37,997 nucleotides of DNA from a virus, in the IMG/VR virus record IMGVR_UViG_3300032086_004090, positions 1 through 37,997 of that record. One strand, 5' to 3'. The notes under the pieces were generated by a model. It saw only the letters and a program-made list of their open reading frames with translations, searched no databases and was not told the origin of the DNA. The first letter of the stretch is position 1; every line of letters starts with the position of its first letter. Shown here piece by piece: positions 11,301-17,799 of this stretch. The position numbers were made by a program, and so were the translations under genes.

Positions 11301-14300
11301 TAATGGAGCGATTAATAACACCTCTATCATCTCCATTACCGCTATATTCTACCGTATTTTGTACAACGCTAGCTCTATATTGACTATTCATAGCCTTTGC
11401 CGCATTAAGAGCTGCCTGCGTAGATTGCTCAACAGAGCGATCTAATGCTACCATAGTGGCTGGAAGTATGCTTCCTGTTTTGGCTATGTCTTCAAGTATC
11501 TCTGCTAATTTTTCTGATTCTGATTCTATTTTTTTTCTACTATCTTCTATGGTGAATTTTCTTGCTGCCTCCGAAGCATCGGCGTACGCCTTGGCTATCG
11601 AAAATGCCGCTGTAGCCGCAAGACCAATACCGGTAACAAGCGGACCTAAAGCAGCGCCTACGCCAGGTATTTTACCAGCCATATCTCCCAGAGTGTCAGA
11701 TACTAAAAGTCCAACACCAGCTGTAGTGGTCAAACTCTGAACGAAAGCCTGCGTAGAAGCAGTTGCAGCATCAGTTGCTTCAGCATTACTACTAAAAGCA
11801 TCTGCTAATAAAGGCAAGGCAATGGCTATAGCTGTAGTGCCTCCACCCATTCCTACACCACCACCACCTCGTACTGGTTTTCCTGATAATCCTTTTTGTC
11901 TCCAGGCTGGATCGCTAGGCATATTCATTCCGAGCATCCTGGTAGCTGCTCTTTTAGTGCTGGCCGTTAACTTTGCAACGGATGCTTTTAATTTCTCATA
12001 CACAGCGTCTATCTTAGAATATAGAGTACCTGTTTTCGCAACTCTGGCATTTTCCTGATCAATAATTGCAACTTTTTTGACTATTTGTCTATTAAGCTTA
12101 GCTAATCTTTGTGCGTATGTCGTAGTATGCGTATTACTGTTCATAATCGAAGCTATTTGTCTCTCGACTTCTTTAGCGATTCTAATCTGCTGCCTGCCGG
12201 TTCTTTGATTAAGATTGTTATTTAAACGAATAGAATCTGCTAATGGTTTTGACGCTCTCTCAATCATACGCATGCTAGCATTGTACTCGTACATTTGTGC
12301 TTCAGTCGCGCTAAACCCACTTATTAAGCCTCTCGACTCATCGATCAGTCTTTCAAAAGCACTTTTTAGCTTGCCGCTAATGCCAGAAGGTAGTCCTAAG
12401 CTTCCGAGCTGTTGTGATACTGTCGGTCCTCCATTTGCTAATTTTTGTACATCTCCTCCAAATTTGAATTTCTGTACCATGCCACCATCATGATATTTAT
12501 TTAAACGATTAAGATTACCGTATCCTATTGATCTAGCAGACTTTTTATTGATTACATACTCGCCCTCTTGGGCCATGATAGGTACTTCGCCACCAGAAGC
12601 CATTGCTTGCTTCTTATTTTTTGGATAGAATTTCTGTAAATATCTTTCGACCTGTCCTTTAAATTTAGCAATACTTTTTCCTCTCTGCCCCAAAGCTTTA
12701 CTATCTCCGACTGTTCTGGTAGCATCTGTTGGAATATTTCTAGCTATTTTAAATTTTTTAGCAACCGCCCCTAGCCCTGCAGGAAAATCTATAGGAGCAT
12801 TAGTAGAGTCCTTAACAAAAGGAGCACCAACAGCAGCCAATGCTGTTTCTAGATAAGAACCTACAGCGTTATAAAAACCAGTTTTACCTAAAGTGCCTCT
12901 AATTTGATCATCAGGGGCAACTGAAACACCTTTAACCTCTTGTGCTAAGCTTTTAGCAATGTCTCTTACTGTACCAACAAATTCATCCGTCATTTTTCCT
13001 TCGTATTTATCTCCGACACCTGGAGGTAATGTACCTCCCACTAATGTAACCTTTCTATTATCTGAAGTTTTAACTTTTTTATTAAATCTTGTTCCTCTTA
13101 AGCCAACCAGGCCGAAAGTTTTTGGGTAGGTAGCCGAATCTGATTGTTTTTCATCTGTATCTTTAGGTTTAGCGGCTGCTTTTGTTTTGTTCGCAGCTAT
13201 AGTTCTTTCGTTAATTCTGTTCCTAAGAGCACTAAGCACATCCACCTGTTGGTTTTGTAATGGTCTAGTCTCATATGTCTTTAGTAATTGCTGAGCTTGC
13301 TTAGGAGATAATTGCGTCAAAACAGATTTATTAATTTTTCCTGTGCCAGCAATCTTAATTTCGTCTACATTTCCTCCGTATTCAAACCTCTTGACAAACT
13401 TAACATTTCCTCCATCTGCAAATTTTCGTCTACCTGATGCAATATCTTTTATTGTTCCATCACCCATAGCTTTGGTTGCATCTGTTCTAATAACATAGCT
13501 ACCTTCTTCAAGCTGTGTATAGAAACTATCCCTCCTACCGCTGCCAGGCACTTTAGCTAAACCGCCACTAGCCATCTTGTCAGCTTTATTCATTCTGTCA
13601 AGGGTAGACATACCAATTTTTTTAGCAAGCTTGGGGCTTATAACAGTTTCGCCGGGCATTAAGGCAACGTCTACCATTCCTCCACTAGCATACGGTTTTA
13701 TAAGACCTCCATCAGCCTGCCCTTTAAGTCCGCCAAGAAAACCCTTGGTAAAACCAAACCCTGCTTTAAGACCCTTGCCGGCTAACAAGACTCCTAGTAC
13801 AGGAAGCACACCTTTAACGCTATCAGCTATTTGTATTAATGCGCTAGCGAGATCAAGTGCGCCTTTTGTAATAGCCTTAAAGCTATCTGTGCCACCGATT
13901 TCTCTAATAAGATCAAGGAATTCTTCTCTAACTTTTGCAATTTGATTTGCTAAGGATAATTGAGCTGTTGCTGCATCTTCTGCTAACGAACCCTGCCCTC
14001 TTTGTGCTACAGCCAGAGCCTGTTGCGCTGTTGCGAATTGTTGAATTAATGGAATCACTTTACCAATCTGTCTAAATCCACCAAGTTCTTCTACCAGTGT
14101 GGAGAATTTGACATCTCTCGGATCCAGTTGATTAAGCCCTTGAGATAATAACTGTATGGCTTTATAAGCACCAACAAATTTACCTTCAGCATCTTGTAGT
14201 TCTACACCGAATTCTCTAAGAGCATCAATAGTAGACCCTCTCTGTATTCTTGTGAAAATGGTTCTTAAACCAGTAGCGATTGTTTCGGCACTTTCACGAG

Positions 14301-15267
14301 TAGTAGCTCTAACGCTGGTAAAAACAGCAACAAATTCATTCAGAGCATCTGTACCTTCACTAACCCCACGACTAGCGGCAGCAAACACACCACCAGTACG
14401 CTGAATAGCAGCGATAATATCACCAGCTTCGACAGCAAAATTAGCTGCTACAGCATTAACAGAACCCAAGGCTTTTTCTAGGTCGCCGGCACTAATACCA
14501 AACTGACGCATTAAAGCAATACTACCTTCAACAGTTCTATTCAAATCATCAAATGATGGAGCTAATGCACTAAGAGCCAATGCCTTTAAAGCTTTTTCTG
14601 TTTCTCTTGCAGATAAACCAGCCTGAGCAAGCGTAGTAGATACGCTAATTAAATCAGAAGATGAAACACCAAGACTCTGAGATAGATTACTGATTTCTTG
14701 GGAAATACCTTTAAGACCAGCAGCAGTTTTACCTGTAACCTGCTGTAATCGCACTAGCTGTCTATCGAACTCCACAAATTGTTTAAAAGCTTGATTGATA
14801 GCATTAGTTAGAGAAAATACAGTACTTGTTACCAAGCTAAAAGCAGCAAATCTTTTAACAGCCAGGGCAGACTGTTTACCAAAACTTTCCATTAAAGTTC
14901 CAGCTTTACCTATTTGATTAGCAGCAGCTTGAGATTGCTGTCCTACGCTATTGATATTTTTGGCCGCATTTTGTGTTGTCGTGGCTGCCTTTGTAGCAGC
15001 AGTGCTAATATTATTAAACTGTTTACCAATACCAGATAAATTGCTAGAAACAGCCCTAGCAGAAGATCTAACATTGTTTAAGTTCTTTTGTAATTGAACT
15101 AGATTTTTATTAACTTGAGCAATAGATTTAGCACTATTAGGATCTATGGTGAGATTAACAGTTCCCTTGATATTCTTAAGCTGTTTGTTAATATTAGAAA
15201 CAACCTGTCTAACATTAGCAGGTCCTCTAAGATTAAGTTCTGCAGTTAAGTTAAAGCCTTTGGCCAT
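5389..15267 (-). CDS. Tail tape measure protein (TP901-type core), 3292 residues
   Basis: The tape measure sets tail length during assembly and is ejected with DNA. Residues 1-140 are helical with many Ala, Asn and Gln. Residues about 165-455 carry the TP901-family core, with the words FDRQLVRLQQVTG, LAQAGLSA, TRESAETIATGLRTIFTRIQ and VEELGGFRQIGKVIPLIQQF. Hydrophobic segments lie near 480-515 and 1143-1225. Five Gly-Gly/Gly-Glu modules (519-560, 566-602, 889-927, about 1985-2040, about 3078-3131) interrupt the protein. A globular domain at 716-880 lies between modules 2 and 3, and an insert of about 1040 residues lies between modules 4 and 5. Much of 960-1980 is predicted helical or coiled coil. 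AAGGGAA precedes the ATG. It is far longer than lambda's 853-residue gpH. Function is certain; the roles of the inserted parts are not known. Confidence 0.95.
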   Translation of the reverse strand: MAKGFNLTAELNLRGPANVRQVVSNINKQLKNIKGTVNLTIDPNSAKSIAQVNKNLVQLQKNLNNVRSSARAVSSNLSGIGKQFNNISTAATKAATTTQNAAKNINSVGQQSQAAANQIGKAGTLMESFGKQSALAVKRFAAFSLVTSTVFSLTNAINQAFKQFVEFDRQLVRLQQVTGKTAAGLKGISQEISNLSQSLGVSSSDLISVSTTLAQAGLSARETEKALKALALSALAPSFDDLNRTVEGSIALMRQFGISAGDLEKALGSVNAVAANFAVEAGDIIAAIQRTGGVFAAASRGVSEGTDALNEFVAVFTSVRATTRESAETIATGLRTIFTRIQRGSTIDALREFGVELQDAEGKFVGAYKAIQLLSQGLNQLDPRDVKFSTLVEELGGFRQIGKVIPLIQQFATAQQALAVAQRGQGSLAEDAATAQLSLANQIAKVREEFLDLIREIGGTDSFKAITKGALDLASALIQIADSVKGVLPVLGVLLAGKGLKAGFGFTKGFLGGLKGQADGGLIKPYASGGMVDVALMPGETVISPKLAKKIGMSTLDRMNKADKMASGGLAKVPGSGRRDSFYTQLEEGSYVIRTDATKAMGDGTIKDIASGRRKFADGGNVKFVKRFEYGGNVDEIKIAGTGKINKSVLTQLSPKQAQQLLKTYETRPLQNQQVDVLSALRNRINERTIAANKTKAAAKPKDTDEKQSDSATYPKTFGLVGLRGTRFNKKVKTSDNRKVTLVGGTLPPGVGDKYEGKMTDEFVGTVRDIAKSLAQEVKGVSVAPDDQIRGTLGKTGFYNAVGSYLETALAAVGAPFVKDSTNAPIDFPAGLGAVAKKFKIARNIPTDATRTVGDSKALGQRGKSIAKFKGQVERYLQKFYPKNKKQAMASGGEVPIMAQEGEYVINKKSARSIGYGNLNRLNKYHDGGMVQKFKFGGDVQKLANGGPTVSQQLGSLGLPSGISGKLKSAFERLIDESRGLISGFSATEAQMYEYNASMRMIERASKPLADSIRLNNNLNQRTGRQQIRIAKEVERQIASIMNSNTHTTTYAQRLAKLNRQIVKKVAIIDQENARVAKTGTLYSKIDAVYEKLKASVAKLTASTKRAATRMLGMNMPSDPAWRQKGLSGKPVRGGGGVGMGGGTTAIAIALPLLADAFSSNAEATDAATASTQAFVQSLTTTAGVGLLVSDTLGDMAGKIPGVGAALGPLVTGIGLAATAAFSIAKAYADASEAARKFTIEDSRKKIESESEKLAEILEDIAKTGSILPATMVALDRSVEQSTQAALNAAKAMNSQYRASVVQNTVEYSGNGDDRGVINRSIILQEKGTAAYFRSLMSVNAELSYMTDLLPKLAKESSTIFKEQAKNIENVLVEKLKSGASIEDLMSADAWDKQSEVLARSNAEIEQMILAIDSNTNLSEAEKEARRKNIITLEASRIAQEKVKQVQLEKNLADLANASNKLVYSFNRILSNMEDSIARANTELNKLENSASDLRSSLSGQASSAGTPQLDRLISVLESPRGFTSAERSGSFAAATQGFGASSGNISKILEVGATLEDTVLKTINRISANAAPGTTNEAIGAQVSTAISKQLANIGLPPELSNKLAKEIGNQVSKLRTSGDDQIDFSEIVEQVPGLGKALDSVKTATNAVTSNLKFLQTAFQKLSASTNTLIELQIDSNNRFLRSQQIIIDGYANLAQALGKNLSLAQKRYAIESQITARTGGTTDPTQIRRNITGLSNQKQNLEEGKAAAQAAQDTDAVLEFERQIQKTSVSLNENVAALQNMAENTDLASAALSTLQQAQEKQRAGIGIIEKLVTSTPKQLNELNNSAIRLSRNMAGGLNFGASPEQRQQDLELFNMIAPLLGDQAEPLKANVLQSMLQQSGVGITPMFQQILDTMRNPQADPVQAQAIKTYNEAIQKQSDANTQLALINQNLANDISQKTGAAVAAAIAQTTVRFDEAQLKDILSGTNRPDLDRPLPAPGRATGGLIYKAVGGNVANTVFKPKGTDTVPAMLTPGEFVVNRDSTRKNLPLLKSINSGKSSSTRYYAAGGLVSPNLKQKDTDQEKAEEKASRVKVSDKDYHLINDDLVNSAQFSDLFAAQADYYPVYGADLDITKKMRDRINNAGFLDDIPVLSSLASYFVQLKAAGIVKDLTFDLTKGVKHWEAGKPKRIEKVYRPGDQTWWERINESIAGRAGSNAMLGNRQAALYYPVFEYFGRSATGTRGATQKKFISGLPGTIADLKNGMIADVFKGSGKLNTSVIEQNDYKYSDKDYDDSRSLATQSAVANELYKYLDQFQNQSLDTSQFVDGGKLAPGDTDFRYKSNLSNYSLTDQSVKSVIDTISKPVDKYFSLSAIPSGSNLRPLDLIDTNVKTLHPTEDGSLKISEQGSAYQVSQTASKYNVEPSSVNGIIQSVLENKSKLLNHIKLLNELKNNKASYFNTLSSAIIDVNKQDAVLESLFSGTLPGLYKVIKNNLLSEQFKGAANLGTEDLAVFNSNLKDSWNDRVTNFLPKPIDFSIYQGASPFKVTKDNTTTKEFPWVQEGKAQEIIDKYFRGEAETAKREAIENSKFVLGQKTEASVRLNTAKIFGDEFPDKDLNLAYAYKTIDMPKYSKTTGYTKPEAENIKGVVAAMSTKSGLYDVNPFIASDESKSLIGAGEIFFPDQNALEQSLKKYYNNDIAAKYDKKQKILNNEQPYNPSSVGAFMLKKIQDEAMAQIDPSGNARELEPLSQPFYISDTLLRLKDKILSQVGSEISRGETADLVKDAGGKSVFDSLETAQSIVKAVVGPVTGALRYAGIAFPNISDIANLAEYGAGLIRAGDTVGGFARSGRDNFANAYGQLKSLGEIFSAFGSGNEAFGLAKLGISEYTPDRRGNISPINIENARSAASAIRDYGRFLTEQGALFMGGNAAAVDQTVDSNLTVGDQTIADIFKSGKVQLAEVDAQAGTFSSSQASEAQAPKTFKDIGKMVLNPYSVFPGETRKNLTTPLNNVLSQNGYQRIVPLIQGITEHLTLQDKFLSDPNNAINPAENADLNKLNRDLLLLTGGVLGAIPNKDKLDQLKAARSQQQKAMQPQTRARGGLIYAANGTLVNFQPQGTDTVPAMLTPGEFVINRKATQKHLPLLKAINNSGPSGVSAGDMVQKFAYGGVVQPKYYADAGRVTANNRVSSAKPVQAEINKQSISSARTAISEALTTGATAVASVLESISLSENSISAIASFTNSVRDIINGLSGISIPSQIQFTGNVQVNLTGATGLTQAAESIVDSAIKKAFGDLGLANEGSIVIPQRYK
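5865..6034 (-). repeat. Tape measure Gly-Gly/Gly-Glu module, copy 5
   Basis: The segment begins RARGGLIYAANG and contains TDTVPAMLTPGEFVINR and HLPLLKAINNSG. Fourteen residues, TDTVPAMLTPGEFV, are identical to copy 4. It precedes the conserved C-terminal part of the tape measure. Confidence 0.75.
9150..9315 (-). repeat. Tape measure Gly-Gly/Gly-Glu module, copy 4
   Basis: The segment begins ATGGLIYKAVGG and contains TDTVPAMLTPGEFVVNR and NLPLLKSINSG. It is nearly identical in its core to copy 5, about 3.1 kb downstream, suggesting a recent duplication or selection on both copies. Confidence 0.75.
12487..12603 (-). repeat. Tape measure Gly-Gly/Gly-Glu module, copy 3
   Basis: Residues 889-927 contain MASGGEVPIMAQEGEYVINK and end NLNRLNKYHDGG, matching the TLDRMN-type ending of copy 1. 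It directly follows the possible nuclease-like domain. Confidence 0.6.
12628..13122 (-). other. Inserted globular domain in tape measure, possible PD-(D/E)xK nuclease-like fold
   Basis: Residues 716-880 are not tape-measure-like. They start with FGLVGLRGTRFNKKV and contain YLETALAAVGAPF (Glu807), NAPIDFP (Asp827) and IPTDATRT (Asp848). A Glu in the first helix, an Asp after a strand and a second Asp-x-x step resemble the layout of the restriction-endonuclease-like fold, but the usual (D/E)xK lysine is missing (Thr850, Arg851), so it may be inactive or a false match. The domain sits between Gly-Gly modules 2 and 3. Confidence 0.3.
13462..13572 (-). repeat. Tape measure Gly-Gly/Gly-Glu module, copy 2 (diverged)
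   Basis: Residues 566-602 contain ASGGLAKVPGSG, then QLEEGSYVIRTDATKAMG. The Gly-Gly start and the EEGSYVI core align with the other copies, but the proline is replaced by Glu. Confidence 0.55.
13588..13713 (-). repeat. Tape measure Gly-Gly/Gly-Glu module, copy 1
   Basis: Residues 519-560 contain DGGLIKPYASGGMV followed by ALMPGETVISPKLAKKIG and a TLDRMN ending. The pattern GG, then pxxL.PGE.VI, basic residues, then a leucine-rich helix is shared with four other copies in this protein. A conserved module of unknown function. Confidence 0.65.
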
Positions 15268-15289
15268 ATACTGTTCCCTTTATATGAAA

Positions 15290-15326
15290 TTATCCCCAAA
15301 CAAAATCAATGCTTGAATGGGGATAA
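15290..15326 (-). promoter_or_regulatory. Stem-loop in the leader of the tape measure gene
   Basis: A perfect 9-base inverted repeat, TTATCCCCA with TGGGGATAA (15290-15298 and 15318-15326), encloses a 19-base loop, 23 bases before the tape measure ATG. There is no strong U-tract, so it is at best a weak terminator or attenuator. A TTGACA hexamer lies at 15344-15349 on the minus strand, but no good -10 follows it at standard spacing. Confidence 0.4.
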
Positions 15327-15353
15327 AGCAAATTTTTAATGATTGTCAAAAGG

Positions 15354-16256
15354 CTATTTTTTTCTTGATCTTGTTTTTGGTTTATCCTCTGATTCTGCAG
15401 TTTCCTCTGAGTCATTTGTATCTTCGGTAGATTCTTTTGGTTCTTCAGTAGAATCTTCTTCATCAATAATAATTGGGTTTCCATCTTCATCCAGAAATGG
15501 CTGACTATCAACAATATAATCTCCGTCCTCATCGATAAGCTTTCCGTATTTATCAACGTATTTTCCTTCTTCATTAATAAATCTGCCATTTTCATCAATA
15601 AGTCGCCCTTCTTGATCAATCAATCTTCCCTTTTTATCAATATATCTTAAATCTTTGTCTACAAATTTGTATTTCTTCAAAAACTTATTTTCTGGCAAAT
15701 TGCTTTCATAATTACTATCCAAACCATACATCATATTAGCCAACATTTGAGCCCCGTTGAGAGCAACCTCATCTGTGGATCTCTGTAAATAGTCTGCTAA
15801 ATTTTCAAAGTATTTTTTCTTACTATCATTATACACCACACAAACACTAACCAAATAATTAAATCTAGCATTATCAGCCTGTCCTTCTGCTGTATGAGAG
15901 TCTAAATTAGTTCTAACACTAATTAATTCTCTAATTTTATCACGTTTATCCTTGATCTGAATAGCAAGATCCCTAGCCTCGTTAAGACTAAAACCACCAG
16001 CAGCAATTCTTTGCTCAGCATCCAGAATCTCTTTTTGCAACGTGTTGAACTCTGCTTGCTTATTATCGTTCCATAATCCCTGCTCTTTTAATAAATCGTC
16101 TAGTTTTGCCCTAACAATACTATCTGACTTTAAGGCATCTGTAAAAGCCTGATTATATGCTTTCTGACCACCTCTCTGATCCTCTAGCGTTGGACTTTTT
16201 ACTAGAAAGGTGGTTTCTTTGCCGTCTACTGTTGCTGTAAATGTTTTAGTATTCAT
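15354..16256 (-). CDS. Tail protein upstream of tape measure, with 7-residue tandem repeats
   Basis: This 300-residue protein lies just before the tape measure, the position of tail assembly chaperones in siphoviruses, so a chaperone or tail-length role is possible. Residues 1-195 are mostly helical and charged, with TATVDGKETTFLVKSPT at the start and LNEARDLAIQIKDKRDKIREL near 91-111. Residues 197-262 form about nine 7-residue repeats (RYIDKKG, RLIDQEG, RLIDENG, RFINEEG, KYVDKYG, KLIDEDG and others). A highly acidic tail (265-292) ends in a basic TRSRKK. AGGAG lies 5 bases before the ATG. No programmed frameshift into a longer product could be made out. Not assigned to a known family. Confidence 0.8.
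   Translation of the reverse strand: MNTKTFTATVDGKETTFLVKSPTLEDQRGGQKAYNQAFTDALKSDSIVRAKLDDLLKEQGLWNDNKQAEFNTLQKEILDAEQRIAAGGFSLNEARDLAIQIKDKRDKIRELISVRTNLDSHTAEGQADNARFNYLVSVCVVYNDSKKKYFENLADYLQRSTDEVALNGAQMLANMMYGLDSNYESNLPENKFLKKYKFVDKDLRYIDKKGRLIDQEGRLIDENGRFINEEGKYVDKYGKLIDEDGDYIVDSQPFLDEDGNPIIIDEEDSTEEPKESTEDTNDSEETAESEDKPKTRSRKK
15477..15647 (-). repeat. 21-base tandem repeats encoding x-aromatic/Leu-Ile-Asp-x-x-Gly units
   Basis: Eight or nine consecutive 7-residue units with Ile/Val-Asp at positions 3-4 and Gly at position 7 are encoded by degenerate 21-base repeats. The protein pattern is kept better than the DNA, which suggests selection on protein structure, perhaps a small beta-solenoid or Asp-rich metal-binding ladder. 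Confidence 0.75.
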
Positions 16257-16276
16257 CTTAACTCCTGTTTCTATAT

Positions 16277-16552
16277 TTAATCACGAAAATTTCTGTATTG
16301 TTCTACTTTTTTAAAAGGTAAACCACCAGCCATATACTCTTTTAATTCATTAATTGCTGCCCTAGATTGTTTATTCCCATTATTTAATATTTCGTTTCTG
16401 GTATTATCCCATATTTCTTCAAATTTTTCTCTGTTGCTGTTATCTTGTAGCCATAAATACCCAAAAGCTTTTTCAAATTTAGCTAAAGATCCTATCATTG
16501 TTGTTTGGAATTTTTTGTGTACAGAATTTAATATATCTTGTTCTCTGGTCAT
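16277..16552 (-). CDS. Small helical protein of the tail module, unknown function
   Basis: A 91-residue product starting MTREQDILN is preferred over a longer in-frame form that would begin 26 residues earlier inside the upstream gene: AAAGGAA lies about 7 bases before this ATG (16550-16552), and the upstream stop TAA is one base away. The protein is charged and helical, with FEKAFGYLWLQD near 25-36 and a C-terminal YMAGGLPFKK. I do not recognise it. Its place between tube and tape measure makes a tail assembly chaperone role possible. Confidence 0.7.
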   Translation of the reverse strand: MTREQDILNSVHKKFQTTMIGSLAKFEKAFGYLWLQDNSNREKFEEIWDNTRNEILNNGNKQSRAAINELKEYMAGGLPFKKVEQYRNFRD

Positions 16553-16553
16553 T

Positions 16554-17606
16554 TTATTTTCCTTTGTTAGACTGTATCTTGGCTTGATGTTGTTGTATAT
16601 ATCTGTGTTGCGAAGATGGTAACTCTGCATCTTTTAGGCTTCTGCCCTCTGCGGCTGCTTTTCTTAATGCCTGTCTATCCTGTTCTATCAGAGATTTAGA
16701 TTCAAAACTATTAAGATTCATTATATCTTGTCTAGATTGCTCATCAGAAGCAGGCAAGTATATTGATTGAGCATTTTTCATTTTGGGATTTAGTTTTTGA
16801 TCAAGAGATTTTTGTTGTTTTTGTTTCTTGTTCTCTTGTTTCTGCATAATCATCCATCCGTCCAAAGCATCACTATCTTCTATGATATCATCTTCAGGAC
16901 ATTCTGGATGTTCATAAATGCTATCATACATTTTTGATATATTGACTAAAACTCTTTGGTCATCGCTCCAAGAATCTACAGAACCACTAAAAACATTATT
17001 TTTATTGGCATTCCAATAGGATCTCCAAAATTGAGATCTAGCCAAATATTTAAAATCTTCTATCGATATAGAATAGGTGTTTATTTTAGAAAGCATACTG
17101 TTAAAAAGTATAGAATCTGTATCATTGTCCTTAAAAATTTGTTTATTATTCTTTTTTAAAGTTCTGCATATTATATATTGGTTTTTAATATTAGAAGCAT
17201 AAAACTCTAATGTGTTAGTATAAAAATCATTTTTTGGTCCTATTAATTGATCTATGCCTTTTCTTTTTGCAGATATGCTGTTCTGAAATTTTTTACGATA
17301 TGCTGAAACTCTATAATTTTTATACAAATCTACTTTATCGTTCTCAATCTGTTTTTCCATAAATTCAATCTGAGACTTGCTTTGCATATTCCATATTCCT
17401 AGTCTTAAAAGATTATTCTCTACATCCTTTTCTCTTGGCCATGCGTCATATTTTTCGTCATTAATAATCTGTTCATATATTAATTGTGCTCTATATTTAA
17501 TTTCACCATCTGATTGATATAGAGTATATTCTTCTTCATTGTAGTAAAAGATAAAATATTTGTTAATAATTCTATACAGAAGAAGCTCCAGGTCTGAATC
17601 ATTCAT
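16554..17606 (-). CDS. Tail-module protein of unknown function, 350 residues
   Basis: The ATG overlaps the stop of the 49-residue gene (TGA at 17599-17601), and the gene ends one base before the next ATG. The product is rich in Lys, Asn, Tyr and Gln, helical, with no membrane segment. Visible words are YDAWPREKDVENNLLRLGIW (near 53-72) and SQFWRSYWNA. Residues about 260-350 are very polar, with KKQKQQK and a Gln-rich C-terminus ending QAKIQSNKGK. The position between tube and tape measure suggests a tail assembly chaperone or minor tail protein. Family not recognised. Confidence 0.75.
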   Translation of the reverse strand: MNDSDLELLLYRIINKYFIFYYNEEEYTLYQSDGEIKYRAQLIYEQIINDEKYDAWPREKDVENNLLRLGIWNMQSKSQIEFMEKQIENDKVDLYKNYRVSAYRKKFQNSISAKRKGIDQLIGPKNDFYTNTLEFYASNIKNQYIICRTLKKNNKQIFKDNDTDSILFNSMLSKINTYSISIEDFKYLARSQFWRSYWNANKNNVFSGSVDSWSDDQRVLVNISKMYDSIYEHPECPEDDIIEDSDALDGWMIMQKQENKKQKQQKSLDQKLNPKMKNAQSIYLPASDEQSRQDIMNLNSFESKSLIEQDRQALRKAAAEGRSLKDAELPSSQHRYIQQHQAKIQSNKGK

Positions 17607-17748
17607 GTTCCTTGCTTACAGCATTTTTTAAAGAAAGAATTTCCTGATCTTTTTGTTGAATTTGTTTTTGCATATCCTCGATGTACATTTTCATTTGATA
17701 AAAATCAACGTACATCTTGCCTATAATATTAAATATTTCTTCATCCAT
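17599..17748 (-). CDS. 49-residue coiled-coil protein
   Basis: A small gene starts at ATG 17746-17748 and stops at TGA 17599-17601. Its product begins MDEEIFNIIGKMYVDFYQ and continues into a Gln/Lys/Glu-rich heptad pattern (IEDMQKQIQQKDQEILSLKN), a short coiled coil. TAGGA lies about 6 bases before the ATG, and the stop overlaps the next start, as expected for translational coupling. It may be a small tail assembly factor. No family assignment. Confidence 0.65.
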   Translation of the reverse strand: MDEEIFNIIGKMYVDFYQMKMYIEDMQKQIQQKDQEILSLKNAVSKEHE

Positions 17749-17799
17749 AATTCCTATATCCTAATAAGTATTCCTTAATCTGATTTGTAAAATATCTAA

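Noticed and set aside
15290-15619. Minus-strand frame rich in Met, Lys and Leu overlapping the 300-residue tail protein, which might be a frameshift product.
   Set aside because: It is the shifted reading of the 21-base repeats; its repeated composition mirrors the repeats, it lacks a ribosome site, and no slippery sequence was identified at the overlap.
15827-15840. Another GGTGTATAAT word inside the 300-residue tail gene.
   Set aside because: It encodes Val-Tyr-Asn in a structured part of the protein and is far from any start codon, so it is treated as chance.
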